Below, in pieces: positions 42,657 to 51,299 of a DNA stretch of 64,000 bases. Source of the stretch: Phocaeicola barnesiae DSM 18169 = JCM 13652 (GTDB lineage: Bacteria; Bacteroidota; Bacteroidia; Bacteroidales; Bacteroidaceae). The position numbers were made by a program, and so were the translations under genes. Every line of letters begins with the position of its first letter. Position 1 is the stretch's first letter. The stretch covers positions 170,294 to 234,293 of the forward strand of contig NZ_KB894647.1 of NCBI RefSeq assembly GCF_000374585.1, read 5' to 3'. A model generated the notes under the pieces. That model had not been told where the DNA came from. It saw nothing but the letters and a program-made list of their open reading frames with translations, and searched no databases.

Positions 42657-44846
42657 TTACATGGCAGACAATTCGATGACGTGACTCTGAGTGGTAGCAT
42701 AACCGAATACGTTCAGTCCTACTTTCATCAGATAATCACCGGAAAATACCTTACCGTTTGCTTCCAGCGTAGAAGCGACACCCGGCATCAGATTAATTTC
42801 TTCCACCTTGTACATCTTGTGAGGATCCAGTCCCTGCAACTTCACAGCCATCAGTTTTTCCTGGAAACGTGGGTAGATATCATACGCAAACAGCACTGCT
42901 TTGCTCAAGTCCTTAGTAACATAGTTCACAGCCATGTGGTTGCTGGTGTACGGAGAAACCAGACGATACTGATCACCATCCATTACAGCAGGCTGAAGGC
43001 GTTTCCAGTTGGCAACAGCAGTCTGACAGTAAGTCAATTCGTCGGAAGACATATCTTTCAGACCGATGTCGAAACCTAACTTACACATGGAAGCCATATC
43101 TGTACGGAATTTCACGGAAGTATTCTTGTTCCAGCTGGTAACATGAGCACACATAGCCTTGGCCGGGAAGAACTGAGAGAATCCCCACTGGATATAAGCA
43201 CGTTCTACCGGATCGGTATTGTCGCTGCACCAGAATTCTGTGAAGTATTTCAGCGCTTCATAATCGCAACGGGCACCACCACCTGAACAAAGCATCATCG
43301 GAACATTCGGATAATTTTCCTTCACGCGTTTCATTACATTATACACACCACGTACATGATCGATATACAGATTGCCCTGTTTTTCCTTCAGATACGGAGA
43401 GTAGATATTGGTAATCGGGCTGTTGCAGTCCCACTTGAAGAATGCGATGTCCGGATTTTCCTTCATCAGTTTTTCTACCACACCGTATACATAATCCTGT
43501 ACTTCCGGATTGCTCAAATCGAGTACCAGCTGGTTACGGTAATAATAACGGTCTCTATTTTCATCGTGGATAGCCCAGTCCGGATGTTTCTCGAACAGTT
43601 CACTTTTCGGATTCACCATTTCAGGTTCAATCCAGATACCGAATTTTACACCAGCTTCCTTAGCTGCGTCTACCAATGCAGGAACACCGCCCGGCAATTT
43701 ACTGTGAGTTACTTCCCAGTCACCCAGTCCGGCCTTATCATCCTTACGCGGATACTTGTTGGCAAACCAACCGTCGTCCAACAGGAACATATCGACTCCC
43801 AGATGTTTTGCTTCCTTCATCAGTTCGGCCAGTTTCTCCTGATCAAAATCAAAACCGGTATTCTCCCAGTTATTCAACAATGTCAACCGGCTGCCCTTTC
43901 CATCTTTCAGGCTATAATTGCGTGCCCAATCATGCAAGTTACGGCTGCCCTGCGAAGCACCATCATAGCTCAATGTAAAAATGAATTCCGGTGTCGTGAA
44001 AACCTCGTCTTTTTTCAATTCATAATTGGAAGCATATGGATTGATAGCCGGAATTACGCGAAGATTTCCTACATTATCTACCTCGAAAGTAAAACGGAAG
44101 TTACCCGTCCAGCCTAATGTTCCCATCAGGACCTCCCCTTGATTTTCTGCCACAGGTTGTCCCAACCCTACTTCAAAGAACGGATGTGTGTGCATGGCAG
44201 CACGGCTTCCCAGTTTTGTATCAATAATTTTCTTACCAAACTGCAACTGCTGGCTACTCATCTGAGCTTCCTTGGCCCAGTCACTACTGAATTCTGTCAG
44301 ATAATAAGAAGTACTGTTAAAATAAAGCATAGTAGAAGCGTATGTACTTAATATTACCGGACTCGCCTCCTGATGCTTGATTTCACTCCAGGTCTTGATG
44401 ACATTTTCCTTCGGATAAGCCACATAATGCAGACTTACTTCTACCGGGTATTTGTCATCACGCAGATTGATGGTGGTTTGTGTTCCTCCATCCACGGCAG
44501 CCGTACTGGAAGAAACATAATATAAATAAGTGGAATTGTTTCCGTCATTGTGTGTAACGGCAATAGCAGGTTCGAAGAACTCTTCATTACCGGAACCACT
44601 ATACACTTCCCAGCCACGCTGGCTGACACTGGCATCCGTTCCGGCATAAATATCCCAATCGAAATTCTGGATATCGCCATCGTTCAACAGTTTCTTACCC
44701 AAATACGTCTGATAAAGACGCCCATTGTCACCTACTTGAAGAATCAGGTCCGTCTGTTCTGTAGAGATACGGAACACCTTCTTTTCGGCTGCACCTACTT
44801 GCAGTGCGGACAACAGTAAGGCTGCCGATACAATCAATTGTTTCAT
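42657..44846 (-). CDS. Secreted alpha-galactosidase, GH36
   Basis: 729 residues with a signal peptide ending in VGAA. It is a GH36 enzyme releasing alpha-linked galactose from raffinose-type sugars or galactomannan. The nucleophile is Asp473 in FFKWDCN and the acid/base is the first Asp of CSDNTDP (Asp542). The DDGWF motif in the barrel and the N-terminal beta-sandwich are present. The length is typical. It is a single-gene unit, divergent from a DUF6377 regulator gene, and no SusC/D pair is near, so it is not in a classical polysaccharide utilisation locus here. Confidence 0.93.
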   Translation of the reverse strand: MKQLIVSAALLLSALQVGAAEKKVFRISTEQTDLILQVGDNGRLYQTYLGKKLLNDGDIQNFDWDIYAGTDASVSQRGWEVYSGSGNEEFFEPAIAVTHNDGNNSTYLYYVSSSTAAVDGGTQTTINLRDDKYPVEVSLHYVAYPKENVIKTWSEIKHQEASPVILSTYASTMLYFNSTSYYLTEFSSDWAKEAQMSSQQLQFGKKIIDTKLGSRAAMHTHPFFEVGLGQPVAENQGEVLMGTLGWTGNFRFTFEVDNVGNLRVIPAINPYASNYELKKDEVFTTPEFIFTLSYDGASQGSRNLHDWARNYSLKDGKGSRLTLLNNWENTGFDFDQEKLAELMKEAKHLGVDMFLLDDGWFANKYPRKDDKAGLGDWEVTHSKLPGGVPALVDAAKEAGVKFGIWIEPEMVNPKSELFEKHPDWAIHDENRDRYYYRNQLVLDLSNPEVQDYVYGVVEKLMKENPDIAFFKWDCNSPITNIYSPYLKEKQGNLYIDHVRGVYNVMKRVKENYPNVPMMLCSGGGARCDYEALKYFTEFWCSDNTDPVERAYIQWGFSQFFPAKAMCAHVTSWNKNTSVKFRTDMASMCKLGFDIGLKDMSSDELTYCQTAVANWKRLQPAVMDGDQYRLVSPYTSNHMAVNYVTKDLSKAVLFAYDIYPRFQEKLMAVKLQGLDPHKMYKVEEINLMPGVASTLEANGKVFSGDYLMKVGLNVFGYATTQSHVIELSAM

Positions 44847-44939
44847 GGTAATTAAAGATTTTCAGTATTGTAAAAATATGGTTATAGATTATTCAAGAAT
44901 ATAAAGGACCGATTTCCAAAGTATCCGGATTTATATTTA

Positions 44940-44947
44940 CAAATATA
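44940..44947 (-). promoter_or_regulatory. -7 box of the alpha-galactosidase gene
   Basis: TATATTTG on the minus strand, about 94 bases before the ATG. No clear -33 element. The 328-base divergent region (44847-45174) also holds the promoter of the regulator gene and nothing else that I recognise. Confidence 0.5.
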
Positions 44948-45132
44948 ATATCAGGCATCATTTTCCAGTTGCATCAGTAGACATAAAGTAGAGCCTATAT
45001 ATTAATCAAATCGTATAATCAACTAATAATCAGATGCTATTGGCCACTACATAGATAAGATAGAGTAGAAACCAACTTTCTATTTATTTCGAACAATATC
45101 CCGCAAGAATTGTATAATCAATAAATATTCGT

Positions 45133-45140
45133 TATTTTTG
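45133..45140 (+). promoter_or_regulatory. -7 box of the DUF6377 gene
   Basis: TATTTTTG, 34 bases before the ATG at 45175. Confidence 0.55.
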
Positions 45141-45174
45141 CTACCTGCCATACAGAACAATAAAAACCAAACCC

Positions 45175-46782
45175 ATGAAGAACCTGCTTTATCTCCTCAT
45201 TCTGATCCTTCCGGTTCAAACAGTTAATGCTACAGAAAACCTTCAACAGCTGTACCGCAGATTGGAGCAAGCTCTCAACAGCAGAGGCGCTATTGACCGC
45301 CAGAAAGAAGCACGGATTGACAGCATACAGAATCTTATCACCCCTGACATGTCTACCCAGAAACGCTTCGACCATTATCAGACCCTTTACCAGGAATACC
45401 TGACCTATAGGGCCGACTCCGCCCTTTTCTACATCGACATGGCAGAAGATATGGCGTTACGTAACAAATCCATCCTACAGCAGAATCAGTGCGGCATCGA
45501 CCGTGCAAATCTGCTGGCAACGACCGGCTATTTCTCACAGGCTCTTTCACAATTACAGTCCATTCATAAAGAAGACCTGGACAGTACCTTGATAGTAGAC
45601 TACTACAAAGCCTACGAATGGGTCTATAGCGTTTGGAAAGAGTATACAGACGATGAATATTTCGCCCCCCAATACCGGAAAAAGGAAATCCTTTACAACG
45701 ATTCCTTACTACAAGTACTGCCATCCGGAAGCAATGAATATTATTATTGGCTGGGAGAATACAAGGCACGTACAGGAGACCAGACCGGGGCCCAAAAGGC
45801 ATACGAGAAAGCACTTCAAGGTCTTCCGGTCAACAGCCGTCTGTATGCGCAGATTACTTGTGGCCTTGCATTCGCCCACAATCAACAAGGACGCCTGGAG
45901 GAATATGAACGCTACCTGATACTGTCTGCCATTTCCGACAATGTAGGCTCACTGAAAGAGAACCTGGCACTCCAGGAACTGGCCCTCCACATCTTCCGGC
46001 AGAAACCCGAATGGATAGAACGGGCCAACCGCTATCTGCAGTATTCCATGGAAGATGCTACTTTCTACAATAACCGACTACGCATGCTGGAAATCGCCCG
46101 GAAATTTCCGGCTATCGTCAATGCCTACCAACAGGAAACCGTCAAAGAAAGAGAGCACCTGACCGCCGCCGTCATATTCATCAGTGCCCTCACCCTGCTG
46201 CTGATTGTTTCACTGATAGTTATCCGCCGACAATTAAAGAAAGTCAGCCATGCCCAGCAGGCTCTTAGTGAGCTCAACCAGCAACTGACCAACCTCAACG
46301 ACGAACTTCTCAAGACCAACCATATACGCGAGGAATATGTCAGTCTGTTTCTGGACCTGTGCGCTTCGTATATAGACAAGCTTAACCGCTATCAGGAACT
46401 GGTAAAACGGAAAGTCAAGGCCAAACAGGCAGACGACTTGCTGAAACAGAACAGTACCCGAATGTCCGAGGCCGATACCAAACGTTTCTTCGTGAATTTC
46501 GATACGGCCTTCCTGACACTTTATCCGACCTTCATTACTGAATTCAACGCGCTGCTTCGCCCGGGTGAAGAAATCTATCCACAGAAGGGAGACATTCTCA
46601 ATACAGAATTGCGTATCTTTGCATTGGTACGTATGGGAATCAGAGACAGCGCACGCATAGCCACGCTGATGTTCTATTCCCCTCAAACCATCTACAACTA
46701 CCGTACTTCTGTGCGAAACCGTGCTAAAAACCGCGAAGAGTTCGAAGAGCAAATCAAGCAGTTGTGTCAGACCGTACAATAA
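45175..46782 (+). CDS. DUF6377-family membrane-bound regulator with TPR repeats
   Basis: 535 residues: a signal-like N-terminus (LLYLLILILPVQTVNA), a periplasmic region of TPR-type helices (for example GAQKAYEKALQGLPVNSRLY), one membrane segment at about 322-344 (LTAAVIFISALTLLLIVSL), a coiled coil (LNQQLTNLNDELLKTN) and a cytoplasmic C-terminus with a helix-turn-helix of LuxR-like shape (LRIFALVRMGIRDSARIA, then SPQTIYNYRTSVRNRAK). This lay-out suggests a sensor that binds something outside and acts on DNA inside. The divergent alpha-galactosidase gene is a possible target (inference). It ends 29 bases before the convergent queE gene. Confidence 0.85.
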   Translation: MKNLLYLLILILPVQTVNATENLQQLYRRLEQALNSRGAIDRQKEARIDSIQNLITPDMSTQKRFDHYQTLYQEYLTYRADSALFYIDMAEDMALRNKSILQQNQCGIDRANLLATTGYFSQALSQLQSIHKEDLDSTLIVDYYKAYEWVYSVWKEYTDDEYFAPQYRKKEILYNDSLLQVLPSGSNEYYYWLGEYKARTGDQTGAQKAYEKALQGLPVNSRLYAQITCGLAFAHNQQGRLEEYERYLILSAISDNVGSLKENLALQELALHIFRQKPEWIERANRYLQYSMEDATFYNNRLRMLEIARKFPAIVNAYQQETVKEREHLTAAVIFISALTLLLIVSLIVIRRQLKKVSHAQQALSELNQQLTNLNDELLKTNHIREEYVSLFLDLCASYIDKLNRYQELVKRKVKAKQADDLLKQNSTRMSEADTKRFFVNFDTAFLTLYPTFITEFNALLRPGEEIYPQKGDILNTELRIFALVRMGIRDSARIATLMFYSPQTIYNYRTSVRNRAKNREEFEEQIKQLCQTVQ

Positions 46783-46811
46783 TCTGACGGAACCTCTTCT
46801 GTTGTTAGATA

Positions 46812-47357
46812 TTATTGGATATGAATCAGTTTGTGCGTCTGAAGACTCAGACGCCACTGTGGGTGTTTCAGAATATAAGCTACCACCTCGGCCGTATTCT
46901 GGCAGGAACAAGGCTGCAGGAAATAATGGGAAGCCGGCAAGGACAAATACGCAGAAACGTCCTGCCCTACATAAACCACCTTCACTTCATCCATCCGTTT
47001 CAACCGGACGGGAGCGTTCTCCTTCGGCGAACAAGTCACCCAGTCAATACCGGAAGGCAATTCCCGGGTACCGTTGGTCTCGATACAGACATATTTTCCG
47101 ATGCGGTGCAACGCATCCACCAATGCCTCATCTACCCACAACCCAGGCTCCCCGCCTGTCAGAATCACCGTACGGCAAGGATATTTCTGCACTGCGGCCA
47201 GAATCTCTTCATCGGACATCTCCACCCCGGTTTCATGACGGGTATCGCAAAATCCACAACGGAGGTTACACCCCGAAAAACGAACGAATACAGCCGGTGC
47301 ACCCGTATGGAAGCCTTCTCCCTGAAGGCTATAGAATATCTCATTAATCTTTCTCAT
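46812..47357 (-). CDS. queE: 7-carboxy-7-deazaguanine synthase
   Basis: 181 residues of the radical-SAM enzyme that makes 7-carboxy-7-deazaguanine in queuosine synthesis. The substrate-side motif FYSLQGEG and the cluster motif CNLRCGFCDT (Cys-x3-Cys-x2-Cys) are near the N-terminus, followed by TGGEPG and ETNGT. It is one of the short QueE variants common in Bacteroidetes. The start overlaps the end of queD by 14 bases, which suggests coupled translation. Confidence 0.93.
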   Translation of the reverse strand: MRKINEIFYSLQGEGFHTGAPAVFVRFSGCNLRCGFCDTRHETGVEMSDEEILAAVQKYPCRTVILTGGEPGLWVDEALVDALHRIGKYVCIETNGTRELPSGIDWVTCSPKENAPVRLKRMDEVKVVYVGQDVSAYLSLPASHYFLQPCSCQNTAEVVAYILKHPQWRLSLQTHKLIHIQ

Positions 47358-47676
47358 AAACCACCGTATTTCCTGCCGACTCCTGTACTTCTACCTTGAA
47401 ACAATGGGGAACACGATCGCATATCCAACGGGCGATATTCTCTGCCGTCGGGTTACAAGGAAGGACATCATTCAGATTCTGATGGTCAAGTTGCCCCATC
47501 ACCACTTCCTTGATATGGGTAAAATCCACGACCATTCCATCTGCATTCAACTCCTCCGAACGGCAATACACCGTAATAATCCAGTTGTGACCATGCAAAT
47601 TCTCGCATTTACTCCGATAAGAAAGATTCAACCGATGAGATGCCGACACCTCCATGCGTTTGATAACCGTATACAT
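47344..47676 (-). CDS. queD: 6-carboxy-5,6,7,8-tetrahydropterin synthase
   Basis: 110 residues. QueD makes the pterin that QueE converts. The zinc ligands are visible as the His of SASHRL and the two His of ENLHGHNW, and the catalytic Cys lies just before them (KCENLHGH). A later DHQNLND and the final QESAGNTVVYEK complete the pattern. First gene of a two-gene unit with promoter box at 47737. Confidence 0.92.
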   Translation of the reverse strand: MYTVIKRMEVSASHRLNLSYRSKCENLHGHNWIITVYCRSEELNADGMVVDFTHIKEVVMGQLDHQNLNDVLPCNPTAENIARWICDRVPHCFKVEVQESAGNTVVYEKD

Positions 47677-47736
47677 AAACTCACTTGTTTTAAATATTAG
47701 TATTGAATTTGCACTTCATGTCACCTCAGTGCCCGG

Positions 47737-47744
47737 CAAAAATA
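47737..47744 (-). promoter_or_regulatory. -7 box of queD-queE
   Basis: TATTTTTG on the minus strand, 60 bases before the queD ATG. I looked for a preQ1 riboswitch in the leader and do not see its consensus. Confidence 0.5.
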
Positions 47745-47835
47745 CAAAGAAATCGTGAAACCAAGAAAGACAAGACTCCCAAGAGAAAAAAATAACTGCA
47801 ATTCTGAATAAAAATGCGAAATTATCACGCAAATA

Positions 47836-47867
47836 TTTTTGTGTTTCTTACCAATCCACTATATTTG
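47836..47867 (+). promoter_or_regulatory. Promoter of the coiled-coil/zapA unit
   Basis: -33 TTTTTG (47836-47841) and -7 TATATTTG (47860-47867) with 18 bases between; the start codon is at 47888. Confidence 0.65.
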
Positions 47868-47887
47868 TATACAATTTTGGTGTACTG

Positions 47888-48181
47888 ATGACGGAAGAAG
47901 ACAAAAGGCTAATAAATACTTTCGAAGGAAAACTGAGACATCTGATGTTCCTGTACGATGAACTGAAAAAAGAAAACGTCTCCCTTCGCCAGCTTCTTTC
48001 CCAGAAGGAAGCAGAACTGGCACGTCTGGAAAACAGCCGGAAAGAATTGGAAGAACAATACACCAACCTGAAAATGGCTCGCATAATCAGTATCAATGAC
48101 AGTGAACTCAGAGATACCAAGCAACGGTTGGCGAGACTTGTGCGTGAAGTCGACAAATGTATCGCTTTGCTGAATGAATGA
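47888..48181 (+). CDS. Small coiled-coil protein upstream of zapA
   Basis: 97 residues, almost entirely a heptad-patterned helix (LMFLYDELKKENVSLRQLL, then EAELARLENSRKELEEQY). No signal or membrane segment. It is 29 bases ahead of zapA and shares its promoter. Size, coiled coil and position recall ZapB, which works with ZapA at the division ring, but I cannot claim homology. The C-terminal part (ARIISINDSELRDTKQRLARLVREVDKCIALL) is less like a plain coiled coil and may be the specific binding part. Confidence 0.8.
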   Translation: MTEEDKRLINTFEGKLRHLMFLYDELKKENVSLRQLLSQKEAELARLENSRKELEEQYTNLKMARIISINDSELRDTKQRLARLVREVDKCIALLNE

Positions 48182-48210
48182 TTTGAAAATTAACCGGTAA
48201 AGGATTCCAT

Positions 48211-48507
48211 ATGGACGACAAGATGAAGATTCACCTACTGATTGACAACGATCGGTATCCGCTTACTATCCGCAGGGAGGAAGAAGTGCTGTACCGCGAA
48301 GCTGCCCGTCAGATTGACTATAAGCTGAACAAATACCGCAGGATGTATCCTGAATTCACTACGGCAAGACATTGGGCAATGGCAGCCTTGGAACTGGCCT
48401 TTGAAAATGTTTCCTTGAAAGACCGTAATGATACACAGCCATACCTGGACAAGCTGAAACAGCTGGAAAAGGACATTGATGACTGCATCAGGAAAGACTT
48501 TGAATAA
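48211..48507 (+). CDS. zapA: Cell division protein ZapA
   Basis: 98 residues of the ZapA family, which cross-links FtsZ filaments at mid-cell. The N-terminal globular part (IHLLIDNDRYPLTIRREEEVLYREAAR) and the C-terminal coiled coil (LDKLKQLEKDIDD) are both present. A terminator follows, and then rny. Confidence 0.9.
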   Translation: MDDKMKIHLLIDNDRYPLTIRREEEVLYREAARQIDYKLNKYRRMYPEFTTARHWAMAALELAFENVSLKDRNDTQPYLDKLKQLEKDIDDCIRKDFE

Positions 48508-48534
48508 CGTTCAGGTTATTACCAAAGAAATATC

Positions 48535-48588
48535 GCGCACAAGCTGAAGCCGGATTTCGGTCCGACTGAAGGTTTGTGCGCTTTTTTA
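48535..48588 (+). terminator. Terminator after zapA
   Basis: GCGCACAA (48535-48542) pairs with TTGTGCGC (48574-48581), with an inner CCG/CGG hairpin, followed by T6. Confidence 0.88.
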
Positions 48589-48610
48589 TTATATGTTTAA
48601 TTAAAGAAAA

Positions 48611-50152
48611 ATGAGTATAGGTATAACAATTGTCGTAGCCGTAGTGACCTTCCTGGTGGGAGGTGCTCTCTCATATATCTTTTTCAAGCATGGCTTGAGA
48701 ACGAAATATGACAACATCCTGAAAGAGGCTGAAAACGAAGCCGAAGTGATAAAGAAAAACAAGTTGCTGGAGGTAAAGGAAAAATTCCTGAACAAGAAAG
48801 CCGACCTGGAAAAAGAAGTAGCTATACGCAACCAGAAGATTCAGCAGGCAGAAAACAAGCTAAAACAGCGCGAAATGGTGCTGAACCAGAAAAACGAGGA
48901 ACTGCAGCGCAAACGGAACGAAACAGATGCCATCAAGGAAAACCTGGATGCACAACTGGTCATCATCGAGAAAAAGAAAGAAGAACTGGACGTCCTGCAG
49001 TCTAAGGAACGGGAAAAGCTGGAAGCCATATCCGGACTTTCTGCCGAAGAAGCGAAAGAACGCCTGGTAGAATCCCTGAAGGAAGAAGCCAAGACACAGG
49101 CTCAATCATACATCAACGACATCATGGACGATGCCAAACTGACCGCAAATCGCGAGGCAAAGCGCATCGTTATCCAGTCTATCCAACGGGTAGCTACCGA
49201 AACAGCCATCGAAAACTCTGTTACCGTATTCCACATTGAATCCGATGAAATCAAAGGACGTATCATCGGCCGCGAAGGACGTAACATCCGTGCGCTGGAA
49301 GCCGCTACCGGTGTAGAAATCGTAGTAGACGATACTCCGGAAGCAATCGTACTTTCTGCCTTCGACCCGGTTCGCCGCGAAATTGCCCGTCTGGCCCTGC
49401 ATCAACTGGTAACTGACGGACGTATCCATCCGGCACGCATCGAAGAAGTGGTAGCTAAGGTACGCAAACATGTAGAAGATGAAATCATCGAAACCGGTAA
49501 ACGTACCACCATCGACTTAGGTATCCACGGTCTGCATCCGGAATTGATCCGAATCATCGGTAAGATGAAGTACCGTTCTTCTTACGGACAGAACCTGTTA
49601 CAGCATGCCCGCGAAACAGCCAACCTCTGTGCAGTAATGGCTTCAGAACTGGGACTGAATCCGAAAAAAGCCAAACGTGCCGGTCTGTTGCACGATATCG
49701 GTAAAGTGCCTGATGAAGAACCGGAATTGCCACACGCACTGTTGGGTATGAAACTGGCAGAGAAATACAAGGAAAAACCGGATATCTGCAACGCTATCGG
49801 TGCACACCACGACGAAATCGAAATGACCAGCCTGCTGGCACCTATCGTTCAGGTCTGCGATGCCATCTCAGGCGCACGTCCGGGTGCACGCCGCGAAATT
49901 GTAGAAGCCTACATCAAACGTCTGAATGATCTGGAACAATTAGCCATGTCTTATCCGGGCGTTACCAAGACATACGCCATCCAGGCAGGCCGTGAGCTCC
50001 GTGTCATTGTAGGAGCCGACAAGATTGACGACAAACAGACGGAAAGCCTTTCTACCGAAATCGCCAAGAAGATTCAGGACGAAATGACTTATCCGGGACA
50101 GGTCAAGATTACGGTTATCCGTGAAACCCGTGCGGTCAGCTTCGCCAAATAA
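48611..50152 (+). CDS. rny: Ribonuclease Y
   Basis: 513 residues. RNase Y is the membrane-bound endoribonuclease that starts mRNA decay. Order: one N-terminal membrane segment ([22 protein letters not shown]), a long charged coiled coil to about residue 200, a KH domain ([18 protein letters not shown]) and an HD domain with metal-binding HDIGKVPDE. Length matches the family (about 520). Confidence 0.95.
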   Translation: MSIGITIVVAVVTFLVGGALSYIFFKHGLRTKYDNILKEAENEAEVIKKNKLLEVKEKFLNKKADLEKEVAIRNQKIQQAENKLKQREMVLNQKNEELQRKRNETDAIKENLDAQLVIIEKKKEELDVLQSKEREKLEAISGLSAEEAKERLVESLKEEAKTQAQSYINDIMDDAKLTANREAKRIVIQSIQRVATETAIENSVTVFHIESDEIKGRIIGREGRNIRALEAATGVEIVVDDTPEAIVLSAFDPVRREIARLALHQLVTDGRIHPARIEEVVAKVRKHVEDEIIETGKRTTIDLGIHGLHPELIRIIGKMKYRSSYGQNLLQHARETANLCAVMASELGLNPKKAKRAGLLHDIGKVPDEEPELPHALLGMKLAEKYKEKPDICNAIGAHHDEIEMTSLLAPIVQVCDAISGARPGARREIVEAYIKRLNDLEQLAMSYPGVTKTYAIQAGRELRVIVGADKIDDKQTESLSTEIAKKIQDEMTYPGQVKITVIRETRAVSFAK

Positions 50153-50174
50153 CACAAAAAGTTGATATATACTT

Positions 50175-50220
50175 GCAGCGGACGGTTCTGTTTGTGAAAC
50201 AGTTCCGTCCGCTGCTTTTG
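50175..50220 (+). terminator. Terminator after rny
   Basis: A long stem (GCAGCGGACGG...CTGTTT paired with AAACAG...CCGTCCGCTGC) with a 3-base loop and T-rich tail. Confidence 0.9.
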
Positions 50221-50291
50221 TTTTATAGATTTCGATAATCAGACACTACATGGAAATGCGGGCACTACTTATCCTCCTGCCCTACTGCAAC

Positions 50292-51149
50292 TTATTTCTC
50301 ACGGTCCAGATACGGTTTCAACACCTTCTCCGCACACCGGTATCCTTCCTCATACAAGGCAGTCAGTTTCTTGATATCCTTTTCAATCCGGTTCACCGTA
50401 ACCTTGTTTTCAGGACGAATGGCCAGAATCTTCCCTTCTGCCTCCAATTTCTCCACCATTTCCAACTGCTGGTTGTACACCTCACAGCGCCGGCTCAACA
50501 ACAGACGCAGACGTGGATAACGCCGGTAAATGAAGCGAGGTACCCGTATATCCCGTTCCGTCTTACGGAAACCTTTATTCCGGGTCAGGACTACAACATT
50601 GTATTCGTACCCCTGTTCCATGGCACGAAGTACCGGAATCGAATCAACAATTCCTCCATCCAGCATCGGACGACCGTCTATATACGTTATCGGACACACA
50701 TACGGAAGACTGCTCGAAGCCTTCGCAATCTGTACAAGCCGCTCCTTATCCGCATGTTCCTCCAGGTAGCAGGCACGTCCGGTCACACAATTGGTAGTAA
50801 CCATTTCAAATCGCATAGGATTCCGGAAACAGGTTTCATAATCAAAAGGAAGAATTTCCTCCGGGAATATCTCATACAACAGACGTTGGTCAAGAATGCT
50901 ATGCTGATACCACAAATGCTTCAAGCCGATATAGTGATACTTCGCCATCAAATCGATATTGCTGTATTTCGCGCGGCCACGCTGTCGGGACAGAAAGGAA
51001 AGTCCGTTACACGCCCCCGCAGAGACACCGATTCCATACGGGAATTCGATACCCTGATCCATCATATAATCCAAAACGCCACAGGTAAAGACACCACGCA
51101 TACCTCCACCTTCCAGCACAAGTCCCATTTTCCGGAAATTTACCATCAT
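50292..51149 (-). CDS. Patatin-like phospholipase
   Basis: 285 residues. The patatin catalytic parts are all visible: oxyanion loop LVLEGGGMRGVF, nucleophile serine in GVSAGA and catalytic aspartate in LDGGIVDSIP. These are cytoplasmic or membrane-associated acyl hydrolases of the YjjU type. No signal peptide. A second ATG a few codons later (before GLVLEGGG) may be the true start. The promoter box TATATTTG lies at 51201-51208, divergent from the aminopeptidase gene. Confidence 0.9.
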   Translation of the reverse strand: MMVNFRKMGLVLEGGGMRGVFTCGVLDYMMDQGIEFPYGIGVSAGACNGLSFLSRQRGRAKYSNIDLMAKYHYIGLKHLWYQHSILDQRLLYEIFPEEILPFDYETCFRNPMRFEMVTTNCVTGRACYLEEHADKERLVQIAKASSSLPYVCPITYIDGRPMLDGGIVDSIPVLRAMEQGYEYNVVVLTRNKGFRKTERDIRVPRFIYRRYPRLRLLLSRRCEVYNQQLEMVEKLEAEGKILAIRPENKVTVNRIEKDIKKLTALYEEGYRCAEKVLKPYLDREK

Positions 51150-51200
51150 AATTGTTCAGTTTTTGCATGAATAAACAAGTCCATCTGCGATATAATGTCG

Positions 51201-51208
51201 CAAATATA
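51201..51208 (-). promoter_or_regulatory. -7 box of the patatin gene
   Basis: TATATTTG on the minus strand, 51 bases before the first ATG. Confidence 0.55.
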
Positions 51209-51251
51209 CATTTTTCCGTTGACAAGCCTATTTTTTATCTAAAATTATTAC

Positions 51252-51259
51252 TATTTTTG
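51252..51259 (+). promoter_or_regulatory. -7 box of the aminopeptidase P gene
   Basis: TATTTTTG, 40 bases before the ATG at 51300; it faces away from the patatin promoter 43 bases upstream. Confidence 0.55.
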
Positions 51260-51299
51260 CATCATTGTTGACATAACAAGGACTATTAATTAAGATTTT

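Noticed and set aside
47677..47736. A preQ1 riboswitch upstream of queD
   Set aside because: The short leader lacks the pseudoknot consensus and its A-rich tail.
48508..48610. 6S RNA downstream of zapA, as found in some proteobacteria
   Set aside because: The gap is only about 100 bases and holds just a terminator hairpin.
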